Of a stretch of DNA of 64,000 nucleotides, positions 35,077 through 47,632 are shown piece by piece. The notes under the pieces were generated by a model. It was not told where the DNA came from. It saw only the letters and a program-made list of their open reading frames with translations, and did no database searches. The translations under genes and the position numbers were made by a program. This DNA is from Apostichopus japonicus (Eukaryota; Echinodermata; Holothuroidea; Aspidochirotida; Stichopodidae), in the NCBI RefSeq assembly GCF_037975245.1, contig NC_092562.1:30704054-30768053 (forward strand), read 5' to 3'. Position 1 is the first letter of the stretch. Every line of letters starts with the position of its first letter.

Positions 35077-36951
35077 TTCATGAGCACCCATGGGAGAATC
35101 CCAGGCGAGGTGCAGGGTCTTAGTTGTAAAACTGGTCATGAAGTAGAATTTTTCTAGTGTGTTGATAGTAATTAATTTAATATAGCAATTAAATGCTTTA
35201 CATGAAAGAATATTTGAAAGCACTTCACATAAGAAAGATAAAACCAATAAATCAATCAATAAAATAAAGAAACTAGTATTAACTAAGATCTATGAAGTTA
35301 AGACAAATAAAAACAAGATTAGTCAATAAAGTTTGATGAAAATATGAGTATTAAGTTGGGATTAATCACAATCAAAGGTAATCACATGGCTGATGAAGGG
35401 CCTGGGCATTCGAGAGAAAAATGCACCCACTACAATGTCATGTCAACAGTTCACTCAAGTAGGTTGGCCCCTCGCCATGTAGAATTTTAACAACAAAGCA
35501 TAAATCTTGAAAATGATTTGCTGTTTAGCTGGCAGGCATGTATTACACTCAATGCTGGAAGTAATTGGATCATGTTTCCTGGGTTTTGTGACTAATCGAG
35601 CAGATGAATTCTGAATGGCTTAAAGTTTGTGGATTTCACAGGCTGGGTGGACGAACAGTACGCTATTGTAGTTATCTAAACGAGAAGTAACAACTGAATG
35701 GATTTATTATGCTGGAACTATTTTGAAGAGAAGAAAGAACATTGTACACTTTTCACTACTTATACCAATAGGCACTATTGCTCCTTGCTATATTAAAGTG
35801 TTGTATGTCATCACCAAATATCATAATATAACATGTGTAACAGCTACTAACCATCAACTGTATTCCAAGTTGGATATAATCTGATTTCTGGTTGTGGAGT
35901 TATTGCAATTAAAAATTTGAATCCCTCCCCCCCCCCCAAAAAAAAAGAGTTTGTGCCTAAATGGTTCGAAACATATTTGGTTCATACAAAGTGCATGGCT
36001 CAAAAATATATTTTCCCCCAAAATATTGAACCCCCAAAACTGTTGGCTAATATGGTCCCAAAAATATTTGGCCCAACAAACTCAAAGATGTCCCAAAATG
36101 CATTTGATGTGGAAATCAAATTGAGGCACACCCTGCCGAAAAAGGGCTCCGAGGTTTTTTGAGCCCAGATGGTCCCAAAAAAGTTAGACCTACATGTACC
36201 ATGCAGGCCTTCATGTAATATTCATAATGTCTGTACCAAACACAATAAGGCACACCTTCTCACTATTGTACAACAACATAGCATCTTTAATACAAAAATA
36301 TACATCACTCCATTGTTGAGTTATTGCGGACCCAAGCAAGTGTCACCGTCGCACACACACATACACACGTATGCATACTAACCTGACCATATAGGTTCCT
36401 TTGTTTCCAACAAGGCACCAAAATGGAACCAAAATATTAGCTGTGCAAGGCAATTTTTATCCTAGTATTTTAAAAGGATCAACATGAAGTGATTGTAGAA
36501 AATAAAAAATAGCTTCGACTTGCATTCCAGAGAAAGAAAGAGTGTTGAAGAACTACTTCAAATCACCTTCCTGTTTAAGTCATTCTGGAACAAGAAGTCT
36601 GCAATAAAACCGAAGCAAACAGGCTACACCTACTGTCTTCATCCCTATGAAGGAAAACAACAGAATGTTCAGTTTACGGGGAGTCAATTGCATTACCCAT
36701 TACTTTCACATAATGAATAGCAAAGGTTTCTTGTTTGTTTTCTGCTTCTCTGTTAAGTATGTTAAAAGACACAAGTCTTAAACAAGTTGTAACATGAGAA
36801 CGTCTTGTTGCCAGAACTTCTGATCAGCTGTTGATTATACTTGATTAAAGTGAGAGATATGTGTGTTCAAGGGATTACGTGCTCATTATAATCTCACTGG
36901 GCAATCACAGTTACCAACATAGAGTACAAATAACATAATGAAAATACTTAC
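35077..36951. other. Intron of block B with deletion junction near 36797
   Basis: Sequence to about 36797 matches block A up to 12741. From 36798 it matches block A from about 16479 (CTTGTTGCCAGAACTTCTGA). The intervening 3.7 kb of block A, with two coding exons, is missing. Confidence 0.65.
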
Positions 36952-37086
36952 ATTGACAGTTTGTTCCTCTCCAGCCATCCTTGCATTGGTTGTTTCCACA
37001 CACACCTGTGTCTAAAGCACAGAGAGTGCTATTTGCACAATGACACTCCTGTTTACAGTTAGCACCAAATTTCCCTGTTTCACACT
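36952..37086 (-). CDS. EGF-like module exon (EGF-c), block B
   Basis: The 135-bp counterpart of 16634-16768 has intact acceptor, donor and phase 1 ends. The frame is open and all cysteines are kept. Relative to block A it has two silent changes and three replacements (D to N, N to S, E to K). In block B this exon is followed directly by the stalk exon at 27305-28819, because EGF-d and the third Ig are deleted; the phases still agree. Confidence 0.8.
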
Positions 37087-38008
37087 CTGGAAAGAATTGA
37101 AGAAGGTAAAATGTAAGTCATGAAATTGCTGATGAAGTACTGAAACATGGTTGTGATATCAGAAAACTAAAGAGCACACATTCCCAGATATGATCTACAC
37201 TACTAAAATAATCGTTCTGATGTGCAAAATGATAGAATGATACTATCAATGAAAGTCAACAAACTCCTACAAGGTACAGTACCTAGTCATAAAAGGGACA
37301 TTTCTTCCAATTTTACAGAATGGATAATTGGATGACCTCCCTTATTTCAAATATCAGGAAGCTGTCTCTACCAAAACCAGAAGCAACAAATGGAGTCTAT
37401 TGAATGATGACCCCACTAACACCATTGAAACTATTGTCAGCATTGAAAGATAAACTGGTATAGTTCATTGCCATGTTATGAATCGTTATAAATTTCAGAT
37501 AGAAAAGGATAATAAAATGCAATGTTATCACTTAACAATATGAATGTAATATCTTCCTTTTGGGAAGCTTCTTCAAATAAATATCAAGTGCAAATTCACT
37601 GGCAGAACCAAAATTTCAGTATATTTATTACCCTATTTCAACAACAAAGAAACCAAATCAGAAAAAAAACTTACAGTGTATAAATTGAGTAATATGACAT
37701 GTATGTTCATATCAACACATGTAGCTTACCACATAACCTAACTTGATGTTCATATGCCAAAAGTGTTGTTAACAACAGTTTTTGGACAGCTCACACACGT
37801 TTCACTAATATGATTAACATTAATACTTCCAAATTGAAACATATATCAGGAAAATAATAAAACATGATACAAAGAAAGGAAGACCTCATCGATATAGAGT
37901 CTGTATCTACAGCCTATCATTTACTCTAAGCAATTGTATTGGTGACTATTCTAATCGACTCAACAATCTGTTTGTCATAACTTCTTATAAACAAAGTAGT
38001 GTTGATAC
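37087..38008. other. Intron between EGF-b and EGF-c, block B
   Basis: Homologous to block A but without the solo LTR: the unoccupied CTGAT site is at about 37130. No exon was recognised. Confidence 0.5.
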
Positions 38009-38164
38009 CTTCTGTACAGTTTAGTCCTTTATAGCCAGCAGGGCAGAAACAGCCAAGAGGATCAGGATAACAGATGATTGCACCCTGACATCCATCAGCA
38101 TGGTCATCACCAGAATCATCACATTTATACTCAGCATTCTGACCAAAGACATTCCTGCCATGAA
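38009..38164 (-). CDS. EGF-like module exon of Tie type (EGF-b), block B
   Basis: The 156-bp exon is identical to 19424-19579 at every base, including IICYPDPLGCFC. The splice sites are the same and both ends are phase 1. The flanking introns show a few percent divergence, so the coding identity may reflect constraint or local conversion. Confidence 0.85.
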
Positions 38165-39619
38165 CTGTTGATGAAAATATGTATGTATTTATGTAATTTA
38201 GATCCTCCTGCAAGCAGTAACTCGTGAAGAAGCCATCATTGGCTTATCAAAGCCTCATGCTGACCGAAGTCAGTCTCTAAGATTCATATTTAACGTCCAT
38301 GATTATGAATTGTCAATTGTCAACAACTCTGCGACTGGACGCCAAACATTAGTCTTTGAGTGACTCGAACTCGGGACCTATGATTGAAAGGCACCGGCGT
38401 TAACCACTGAGCTAACACTCCACTCACCTTTGTAATATGGCGAATATCCCCTGTAGCTTGCTAGAGATGGTACTATCGTTGCCCCTGGGGAAAATGATTT
38501 GGTAGGCTATTTCTGAAGCCTAAATCCAAGAAGCTCCACTCAAATATATGATTAAAACATACTATTGATTAGGAGATGATTTATTCTCTCCCTGATACTA
38601 TTATAAGTTCAACCACATGCTGTTAAATTACTTGCTGATATTGATTGGAAACAAGCAAATACAGTAGGTATATATAATATGGCGGCCGGTAATATTGATC
38701 GTGAAGCCAACCCAAGTTAGCAAGACAAGATGTGCGAGAGCATTGAGGTCTTTAACGTTTTACTCCCAAGCTATTACGGGAGCCAATGAGCAGAATACCT
38801 CACCAGTTAAATGAGTAAGATAAGAATTTTTCACCAGTTGAGCATAGTGCAGTGTTATATTGTTTTAGTTTTGCTGTGTCACCACACTGTCAATTATTAT
38901 TAATTCACTGTGAAAGAGATGTACTGTGTTCATTATACAGTTTGGTTTGTATTCAGAGCTGTCACGAACACTAGTATTGCTTTTGTGGTTATTGTATTTT
39001 CTTCTAGGCTATGTATTTCAAATTATTATTGTGTAAGTGTGATTATCTGCAATATATTTTCATCTGTCCAAATTTGACCAAAGAGATTGTTTATTGTGTT
39101 TTGTCTGTTGACCTCCGGAATGGCTGTCATTTTCTCCTGCAAACCTTGTCTGGCAGAGGCGAAGGTACTTAAATCTGTAATATCTCTCGCTATCTGCGTT
39201 TTGCTTCACTAATAAGCAGTAAAGTTAGAATTAATGTTGACAAGATTTCTGACAACAAATACCAGATCGGTGACACAAACTGCCCAGAGACATGTTACCA
39301 TCAACAGCTGATAAGATTGAGGTTAATTCAAAATTAATACTTAAAATACAAGTGAATGTCTCTTAATGTTGATATTATTTCCTTCCTCCAGCTGATGATC
39401 AAACTTGAATTAGTACAATTAATCTTAGTAAACCATAACAAGCTTTGAGAGCATCTAGTTACATGTTTATTGATTGACTGATTATGGTATCATCCCTAAC
39501 ATTTCTTTACTACAAGAGGTGAAAGTGAAGAGCACATTATTAATTAGTGTTGATTCAGCAATTCTTTGCAAAGTACTGCTTAAGGTGAAGGTACTTACAG
39601 TAATAGGAAAATCATGCAT
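38165..39619. other. Intron of block B up to the THAP insertion
   Basis: Contains the tRNA-like repeat copy at 38358-38428. Otherwise it is homologous to 19580-21160 of block A, with indels. No exon was recognised. Confidence 0.5.
38358..38428 (-). repeat. tRNA-like head of a SINE-type repeat, block B copy
   Basis: This is the best preserved of the three copies. The minus strand has TTAGCTCAGTGGTTAACG (A-box-like) and CCCGAGTTCGAGTCAC (B-box-like), with GAGTG at the start and CACTC at the end able to pair. It was carried by the block duplication. Confidence 0.55.
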
Positions 39620-41244
39620 AGACCAACTATGGAGACTTTTCGATGAACATAAAATCCCACCATTTTTCATGTATGTAATCCTTAACTGACTCCAATTACA
39701 TTGCTGTAATTAACTTTACCAATTTCGGACGATAAATAAGTGAAAAATGGAACGAAAAGTCAGCTTCTATTTCAGACATTCCAGAAACATTCCTAAGACA
39801 TCAGGTGACCATGTGACGTCAACGTTTGTATACCTCACTCACAACTATACTTTTAGTGTGTAAAGTCGTATACTTGAGCTGCCAAAAACATCAACGATAT
39901 TACTCCTTTTTCCTCAAAATGTCACAATTCTGTGTTGTTGGAGGTTGCAGTTATACCTCATCCAACAAAAGCATCAGCTTTTTTAGATTTCCGAGTAAAA
40001 GAACCGACGTAAAACGCCGCAGACTTTGGATCAATTTTTTGAGATCCACGCGGAAAGATTTTTCAGCACCCGGAGTATCTCATGCCCATGAGTCCACATG
40101 CATGACCCTGCTTCTGTGTATGCTGCAAATGTCTCATTCTGTGAAAATTATATACTGTCGATAGCTGTGTCGGACCATGGTCGGACATAGCTAATGTGAA
40201 ATTGACCGTAAACACGCCCTGGACGTCCTTACATGTAACATTATATCACGCAATTGACAGTAATATATTTACTGTAAGAGATGACCGTATATATATACCG
40301 TGCCAAGGGTATAGCATTGTTAGTACATGTACGGTAGTTAGTTACAACTCTCGCCAGCGTTGGCTCACAGCATGTGTAAATAGCCATGTTAGGATTTATC
40401 TATTTCATTTGTTGTATTCCAGTATCGTGAGTTCGTGATACATGTGTATTATTGTCCGTTCTGTTTATTCCGACATCTGCATGGTCCAAGGAGTTGAATA
40501 AAAACGGTAGTATGTAGCGATCGGACGTTTTATTTCGTTAGTGACTGTCTTGTGATTGTGTGATGTTAGTACTGGTCAAGGCCTGTTTCAACTAGACCTA
40601 ACTCTATGGAATTACACAGACTCACGGTAGTTTTTCGCCCAGGATTGAACAAGAAACGTGGATTAGGATATTCACTGCTAAATTTGTTTATTGACAGGAT
40701 ACTTTTTCTGTGTTTGTATACTTTTGGATATTAAAACGAGTAAGTACTATGTAAGTATATTGTACCGTACGGACCTATTGACGCTACGCTATATAAAAGA
40801 TGCCTCCATTTGAGTGGAAATTTTGCTAATAAAATAAGCAATTTAACTAAAATTTCTGCTTATAATTGTCTTAAAACTTGTTGTTAACCTTCATGTGTTC
40901 TTGTTTTAAGCTAACAGCTTTTCAAACGCTCGAAATTGGAAGTCAAAAACAGTACAATTGTTCGCTATCTGTGTACAAACAGTGCCTATATCAGCGTTTG
41001 ATTTTCGCGGTATACAAACTTTGACATCACACGGTGACCAGAGGCTCCTTTGGGTCAATCTCTGTTTTCAGACATTCCAGAGGTTCATGTCACGTGACTA
41101 CCCAAAATGTCCATTTTCGTGGTCGTTTTTAATGGGTTATAGTAGGTTTTCGAAGATTATTTTTTACACATGTTGATTATGGGTATGTAAACTCCTAAAT
41201 TAATGGAAAATCTCAACAACAAAAATTGCCTCCATATTTGGTCT
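39620..41244 (+). mobile_element. TIR transposon remnant encoding a THAP domain
   Basis: A 1625-bp insertion is present only in block B; blocks A and C are continuous here (21158 and 52451). Its ends are inverted repeats: AGACCAACTATGGAGAC at the left and AGACCAAATATGGAGGC read inward from the right. Further imperfect inverted similarity lies inward (GGTGACCATGTGACGTCAA against GGTCACCGTGTGATGTCAA, both followed by GTTTGTATACC). No clear target duplication was seen, and a couple of bases of the target are missing. The THAP coding piece suggests a P-element- or Kolobok-type source; the remaining transposase is absent. Confidence 0.65.
39919..40164 (+). pseudogene. THAP zinc-finger domain fragment
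   Basis: From an ATG in CAAAATGTC the frame reads MSQFCVVGGCSYTSSNK, then ISFFRFPSKRTDVKRRRLW and INFLRSTRKDFSAP. This fits the first two thirds of a THAP (C2CH) DNA-binding domain: CxxxxC, F.FP, W and R.., then P. The final C-x2-H is not in frame before the stop. Either the exon is spliced after FSAPG (a GTATCTC donor-like site follows near 40069) or the copy is broken. THAP domains bind DNA in P-type transposases and in some host regulators. Confidence 0.55.
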
Positions 41245-41278
41245 TTAATTGTTAAGACAATTTAGCTAAAAAACTTAC

Positions 41279-41413
41279 TATTTTCACAATTGTTTCCACT
41301 GAATCCAGGAGGACAAAGACACAGACCAGTTAAATCTGAGCAAACTCCTCCGTTGATACAAGGTTCACATGTATTAGTACAGTCAGGTGGACTCCACATG
41401 TTCTCTGGACATT
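41279..41413 (-). CDS. First EGF-like module exon (EGF-a), block B
   Basis: The 135 bases are identical to 21203-21337, with the same phase 1 boundaries and strong donor AATA|GTAAGTT. It joins to Ig2 of block B to give VIVRECPENMW. The THAP insertion ends only 34 bases beyond its donor, inside the downstream intron, and does not disturb the donor. Confidence 0.85.
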
Positions 41414-43122
41414 CTTAAATGTAAAGGAGTGAAAAATATATCAGTATCATTGATGAATCAATTTGCAGAGATTAATTTAGTGCATACATTTTGTACTTTC
41501 TTGTTTTAGTACATTTTGTTCTTCATGAAGTATTGGAAATACAAAGGTTTTTCAGACCAAATCTTTAACAGACATCGTATCCTTTATGCAATACAAAGTT
41601 TCTCCAGACCTTAGCATGTTAGTCACGATGTATAGAAAAGTGTTATTGTATCCACTGTATTTAAACATATATCATTCTATCCTTGATGTAATACAAAGGT
41701 TCTAGCTACCAAATTAATCCAAGCATAAGACATTCTGTGCATGATGTAATACAAAGGTTATACAGATCAATTCATAAACATCATATCCTCCATATAATAC
41801 AATGCCTCTACTGAAAAACCTAAACCTAAATCATGCTATACTTGGTGCAATGCAAAGGTTTTGTACCAACCAAAATTTAAGCATGCAACATGCTATCCTT
41901 GATTTAATTTAAAGGTATTACATACCAAAGCTATATAGACATACAACATGCTATTATTCATGTAATGCATAGACTCTTCGGACCAAATCTTAAACATAAA
42001 ACATGTTATCCTTGATTTGATGCAAAGGGTCTACATACCCAATCTTAAACAACAACATACTATCCTTGATTTATTTAAAAGACTCTACAGACAGACCAAA
42101 GCTCAACAGACCATATGTTAAACATACAGCATGCTATCCTTGATGTTATGCAAGTCTCAAGGTGCTACAAACCAAATTTAAATAATTTGTTAACAATATG
42201 ATTTTGTTAACATTCTTCTACCCAGTCAGCCTTATACCCTGACATTTTGCTGATTACTTTATCTAGTTATTATAGGGTATCTGTATTATCCAAAAGAGAT
42301 CCATTTTATATTTTAGATATTGAAATCATGTTATGAGCAAAGCGTACTATACAAACATTCACGTATACACATGTCATTTGGATATCTTAATGAATGTTAT
42401 CTGAACCAAAACTGAGTAAACGAGATAAGTACATTTAAAGAATTGTGTCAGTCATGAAGATGTCAGTAAAGTCAACAGTCAGTCTAAACTGTTTGCCTAT
42501 ATACACACTTTAGTTATATCAGTATCTCATCCTATACTACATTCTTACATGAAATACTTCACACAATGTATCATCAAGTAATTTTACAGCATTTAATTGA
42601 TCTTTTAATTTTATCACAGAGAGAATAAATCATCTATTAATCAACAGAATGTTTGAATCATATACTTGAGTGAAGCTTCTTGGATTTAGGCTTCTGAAAT
42701 AGCCTTCCAAATCATATTTCCCAGGGGCAACAATAGTACCATCTCTACCAAGCTGCAGGCGATATTCTCCACATTACATCACACACAAACACATAGCATC
42801 ACCATCCCATAGACTCCTTTCACCTCAGTTCAGCAAGAAATTATACAAAAATGAAAACAAAGAGAGAGTTATATGTTTTAGATTTTAGTGGCACTACGAC
42901 ATCAGAGATTAACGAAAGCGCTAACATGATATTTCTAAGCGTTCTACACAACGTTTTCACAATTATTCCTGTCATTTAAGCCATTGAAGATGCTTGGGAT
43001 AGTGTCTCCTTTAGAAACTGGATTTTATTTTATTAAATATCCATTCAGTGTTATAAGTATTGTAATGAGGAATACTACATTGGATAGTACACACAAGCAT
43101 GAAAGTCAAAAGAAATACCCAC
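41414..43122. other. Intron between Ig2 and EGF-a, block B
   Basis: Holds the degenerate 57-60-bp tandem repeat (about 41560-42180) and the inverted SINE-flank copy near 42660-42780. No exon was recognised. Confidence 0.5.
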
Positions 43123-43428
43123 CTCTGACAATAACATTCATGATGGCATGGACTTGATTATTGTATTGACCACTTTCCTGGCTCTCAAAGACAACAGATT
43201 TCAAAGCACTAGCATCACCACAAGATGTCTTTCCCACACAAGAGCTGCCTGTTGCCCCGTCTGGATTCCTAACTCCATCTCTCCTCCAACGAAGCCTTGT
43301 TGTATCTACGCTTGACTCAACCATGACAGTCACGCTATCGCCCATTGATGCACCAGTGGAATATTCCAAAGCTTTAATAGTTGCTGAGAAGAAATTAAGA
43401 CCGTTAGGTAGTGATACCAGCACACAGT
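43123..43428 (-). CDS. Second Ig-like domain exon (Ig2), block B
   Basis: A 306-bp exon with intact splice sites and open frame, phase 1 at both ends. The core features (MGDSVT, LRWRRDG, CVGKTSC, SGQYNN) are kept. All five base differences from block A alter amino acids and none is silent, which is unusual for neutral or constrained divergence. The changes fall next to the core tryptophan strand, in the loop after RNPDG and just before SGQY. Confidence 0.8.
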
Positions 43429-45079
43429 CTATTGTAGTTACAAATTTTTGTAACTATTATTTTGCTGCAATTATTGCCATGTACATTGGTAAATCTGTCT
43501 TCAATCTCAAATATGTGTTTCTTCAATTTTTGATTATTTTAGTTTAAGTACTTGCTTAATGATCAGGCAACAAAAATTGAAACAGGTATGCAGATGAACT
43601 TGTGTGGGTACTTGCCTGTGTGTGTGCATCAAGAAAAAGTTTCAGAAACTCATTCTAAAGATTAAGATCAATGAAGTTTAACAGTTGGTAGTTGTATGCC
43701 TTGAATGGGTTGTTAGACCTTACACACTCAAAAGTCAACATTTAAACTACCAAACATAAATGCACAAAATGCATTCAGGTTGCAATAACATAACAAGTTT
43801 TAAAGAATCTGATATAATGAGGATAAATTCCTTCTTCAGATATGCTTACACAATTTCATAGTGATCTTGTGATATGTTTTATTTACATGAGATGCAAGCA
43901 CATTTCCATTCTAGAGATACCATGTTTGCAAGGTTTTCAGATTAGACCTTTGCTGACCTCACCTGACTATTGAACTCCATAATAAACAGCAAGCTATTTT
44001 TAATTCAATATAGGGAATGCATGTATTGTTTGATACCCTTCCAAGGATCAATTTCTGTAATATACAGTGTTTCAAACGAGGCATGATGCACACAGAAACA
44101 TAAACAATCCACATACAATTTAGACTGACACCATAACTATATGTGTGGTCCTACCAATATCAATAGTGATTAAAACCCTCAAACCCATGTACAGAATAAT
44201 ACTCAAAGTTTATATCATATTAATCAATGTAAACTGTCAATGGTCACAAAGGAGCTCGTCAAAGGCTAAACTTGACCAACTTTGTAGAAAGAAAAGGTGC
44301 ATTGTGAACTTCTCCTCAACTGCAAGGTTGACAGAATTCATACTTGCAGATGTATGCATGAAAGTGGTTGTCTCAATGTGTGATGATGTCATAGTGTGAA
44401 TTATAAGAAGTCAAAGGTCATTGGAACTGAAAAACATTATGATCGGATCATGGCAAAATAACTAAAGAACCTACGGTAAACCATTACAAGATCTCATGGC
44501 AACAAAGAACTCTTCCCTTCCTTCCCGCCTCCCACCCCTCACCAGGCAGACAATATCCCCAATTTGAGCACTAATGGACAGTAGCTTACTGAACTGACAG
44601 GCATCAATGGAGTTATGTTGCAGTTTTAGCAAACAAGGTTAGCATATAAATGGCATATAATAACTAATGCATGCCTATATATGGACATATCTTGTAGAAC
44701 AATCATATATATTTCATTTCATCATCAAATCTGATGACACGTTTGAATAACAATAGATTGGAGGATTATTTAAGCCTTCACAGCGGTATTTAATTAGCTT
44801 TCCTCGGTGATGTAAAGCATAGTCAATAACTTCCATGACATATCTACAAGGCTACACTGTGAGTGATATTCGTGTATAAAGTATATCCTTCTCTACATGA
44901 AGGTGGTAGCTTTCCCTTGCATGATGGTTTATGTAAAGATGGGTGAGGAGTCTTATAGACTTCTTCAAAGAGTTAATCTGCACTGTGTCTATAGCAAGGT
45001 ATGGGTGCAATATCTTGTCCTATTGTATGGTCCAGTCCCTCCTACTAATTTGTTTCACTTCACATATACCCTCACATAC
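43429..45079. other. Intron between Ig1 and Ig2, block B
   Basis: Homologous to 23345-24769, with an additional segment of about 217 bp at 44030-44250 that is unique in the window. No exon was recognised. Confidence 0.5.
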
Positions 45080-45421
45080 CATTTTCATTTGTCACTAAGA
45101 CCCTCCATGCAACAGCTGGGCTTTCATCTTCTGTTACAGTGATGGTGTAGATACCAATCCTTGCAGCTGTCTCCATGGTAGTAGGTAGGGTAAGAGTAGC
45201 AGGTTCACTGTTGATGTTTGTCATTGCTTCATCTGGTACTCTAGGACTATTGAGTGTAAACATATAACCCGGAGAATCTGCTCCACCTGGAAGAAGCACT
45301 GCTTTATCAAATGTTACATTGGCTGTTTGGTAACCACCTGTGTATACTTCAATGGTAGTTGGATTTGTTGTGGTTGCTACAGGACTCCTTACAACAGCAA
45401 CATACTGAGGATTAAACTCAT
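45080..45421 (-). CDS. First Ig-like domain exon (Ig1), block B
   Basis: The 342-bp counterpart of 24770-25111 has the same splice sites and phase 1 ends. Eighteen bases differ from block A: by codon, 14 are in replacement changes and 4 are silent. Replacements cluster in the C-terminal third, where whole codons are exchanged (IE to ET, DVG to EDE, A to N). The open frame and sites are preserved, so this is not simple decay. Confidence 0.7.
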
Positions 45422-46206
45422 CTGGTAACAGGAAATAACATGACACATGTTTAACAATTTCACAAAGACTGCAGGAGACTCTGAGCCAACAAGCTTCAAT
45501 GAATTAGAGATGAATAATGATAATTATGACTAGAATTATCAAATATTGTGGAGAAATATCACCATATATAACCATCCATATGACACCATTACTTGTGACT
45601 ATCGAATAAATATGATTTGAATCTCAAAAACTGCAACTGTGGAATCATACAGTAGCTATCACTTTCCAAGTTGAGGATATAGTCTAGCTTGGTAATACTA
45701 ACTAACTAATATGGCCATTGCATAGTCAAAACAATACAAACTATTAACACTGTATGATAAACACACACATGCTGATATCTGTCAAGGCAGCATGTATTGT
45801 GTTTTGACCACAGTTCCCCAGCTAAGATCACATCATTGATATTCTGAGGAATATTCACAGGAATAAACCTTTGGCAAAAAATGAGCAATGATAGTTTTGT
45901 TGATCAACAATCAATTGAGTCAATACACAGGCTTGTGTAGTGCAACCCTTATTGTTTCATTAAGATTGCACCTACTAGAAGTTAGATTTTCCCCTCCCTG
46001 TGATAGATTCCCCTTACAAATTCTTGGTGCTCATGGAGTTCGATAGCCTGTCATTTCATTGCAGGATGTTGGCATGACAATACCTTTATTCTTGGAATGA
46101 CATTGCTTTGTTCTCCATGTGAACCAAGAAGAGTACAAAGAATACAAGGGCTAAGCTTTTCCCAGAAGATGGAGATCTTCTGGAAATAGGTGACCATTGT
46201 TTGCAC

Positions 46207-46321
46207 CTCTTGTTTATGAGCTCATTTCCTGTGACTACCATCACTAAGTTGTTTACACCTGGTGCTTTAGTTGTTGTTAAGTATGATGTTACTGTGTCCC
46301 CCATAACAGTAAGCTGATCAT
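46207..46321 (-). pseudogene. Possible Ig half-domain exon or relic, block B
   Basis: The counterpart of 25892-26006, also open. It differs by replacements (T to A, I to M). The same phase problem applies: a phase 1 start and phase 2 end do not fit the next exon at 45421. Confidence 0.3.
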
Positions 46322-46924
46322 CTGTATCCGCTATATTTGAGCTGGGCAGGGAGTTGTGTTATCTTAGGATACTCTTGCTCTTGGCTCTATAAGAAGGCCA
46401 GTTTACCAGTGATCTGTGCCGCTCACTAGATAGTCTTAGTCACTCGTAATTGGTACAGACTCCATCTGACCAGACTGTTAAACCCAGGGAATGCTTAGGG
46501 CGTACAGCCTGGCAAAAGTGTTAGTTGTCATGGCAACCTGTGATCTAAGTAAGTAGTTGTGCATGGGTTGAAGTAGTCAGTGTGCTAGCAGAGGAATTTC
46601 CCTGTTAATGTACTATTGTAGATTTGGCACGTACATATTAAAGTTGATGTTTACACTTGTTGTTATTAAGCCCCATTGTTATTGATTATATTGAATATTT
46701 AAGTTCCCTTACATAAAAGTTGGTATGCACACTGTGCGTCATTTGCGCACATATTGAACGTAAAGCTAAATACACATAAAAAATCTTTGGGCGTAAACGC
46801 TTCTTTCGCCCAAAATATGCACAACTTACGCTCTTCAGATATACTGTGTGCGTAAACATCAAGTGCATCTTCAGTTACATCATCATTAAAATAGGGATTT
46901 GCAATATGTAAATGAGCTAAATTG

Positions 46925-47415
46925 ATGATAAGTCAATTTAAATCAGTAGAAGTCAACTTAAGCTGCTAGAAACTGTTAAAAGTCGAAGGAAATTGACTTC
47001 TACCAATTTAATTTGACATATCATCCATTTAAACTGGTAGATGTCGATTTAAATTCACATATACCGATTTGTTTTATGTATCATCCATTTCAATAAGTAT
47101 ATGTCAATTCAATTCAGCTGTATGATGATTTTGAACTGGTAAATATCGAATTAAATTGGTATAACGTTGATTTAAAATGACAAACACCAATGTAATTTGA
47201 CATATCATCAATTTAATCTCGTAGTTGTCGACTTAAATCAATATGTCGATTTAAACTGCAGGTTATAAAGAAAATTTAAATTGACATCTACCAGTTTTAA
47301 TCGATGTCAAATTTTATCGGTTAGAGTCAATTTAAGCTGCTATAAACTGGTATAAGTCTAAGAAAATTGATATATGTCATTTTAAAATCGGTATGTTTCG
47401 ATTTGAGACTGATGC
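46925..47415. repeat. Degenerate TCGATTTAAA-rich repeat, block B
   Basis: The same repeat as at 26590-27085, with a few percent divergence. Part of it (about 47025-47425) is duplicated again on the other side of the block C stalk exon at 48356-48766. Confidence 0.65.
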
Positions 47416-47632
47416 CCAGCCAGAGTTATATGCAAATTAGCAAGGCCCGGAAAGGGTCATTTCCGGCGATTTAGGGAATATCTTTACTCAAAAAATTTCT
47501 GTATGCTCCGCGCCAAACTGTGGTGGTGCTCCGCTAAGATAGTGTCAAAAGCGCCCCTACAGACCATTCTCGTCCCCGTGCCAATAACCCTAGCTCCGCC
47601 ACTGCCCCTATCTTTATCTTATAAAAACATAC

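Larger units (their letters stand above)
45422..47632. other. Interval between Ig1 of block B and the stalk exon of block C
   Basis: Collinear with 25112-27304: possible Ig half-exon (46207-46321), TCGATTTAAA-rich repeat (46925-47415), and hAT-like MITE fragment ending near 47605. No transmembrane exon or start exon was found. Confidence 0.5.
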
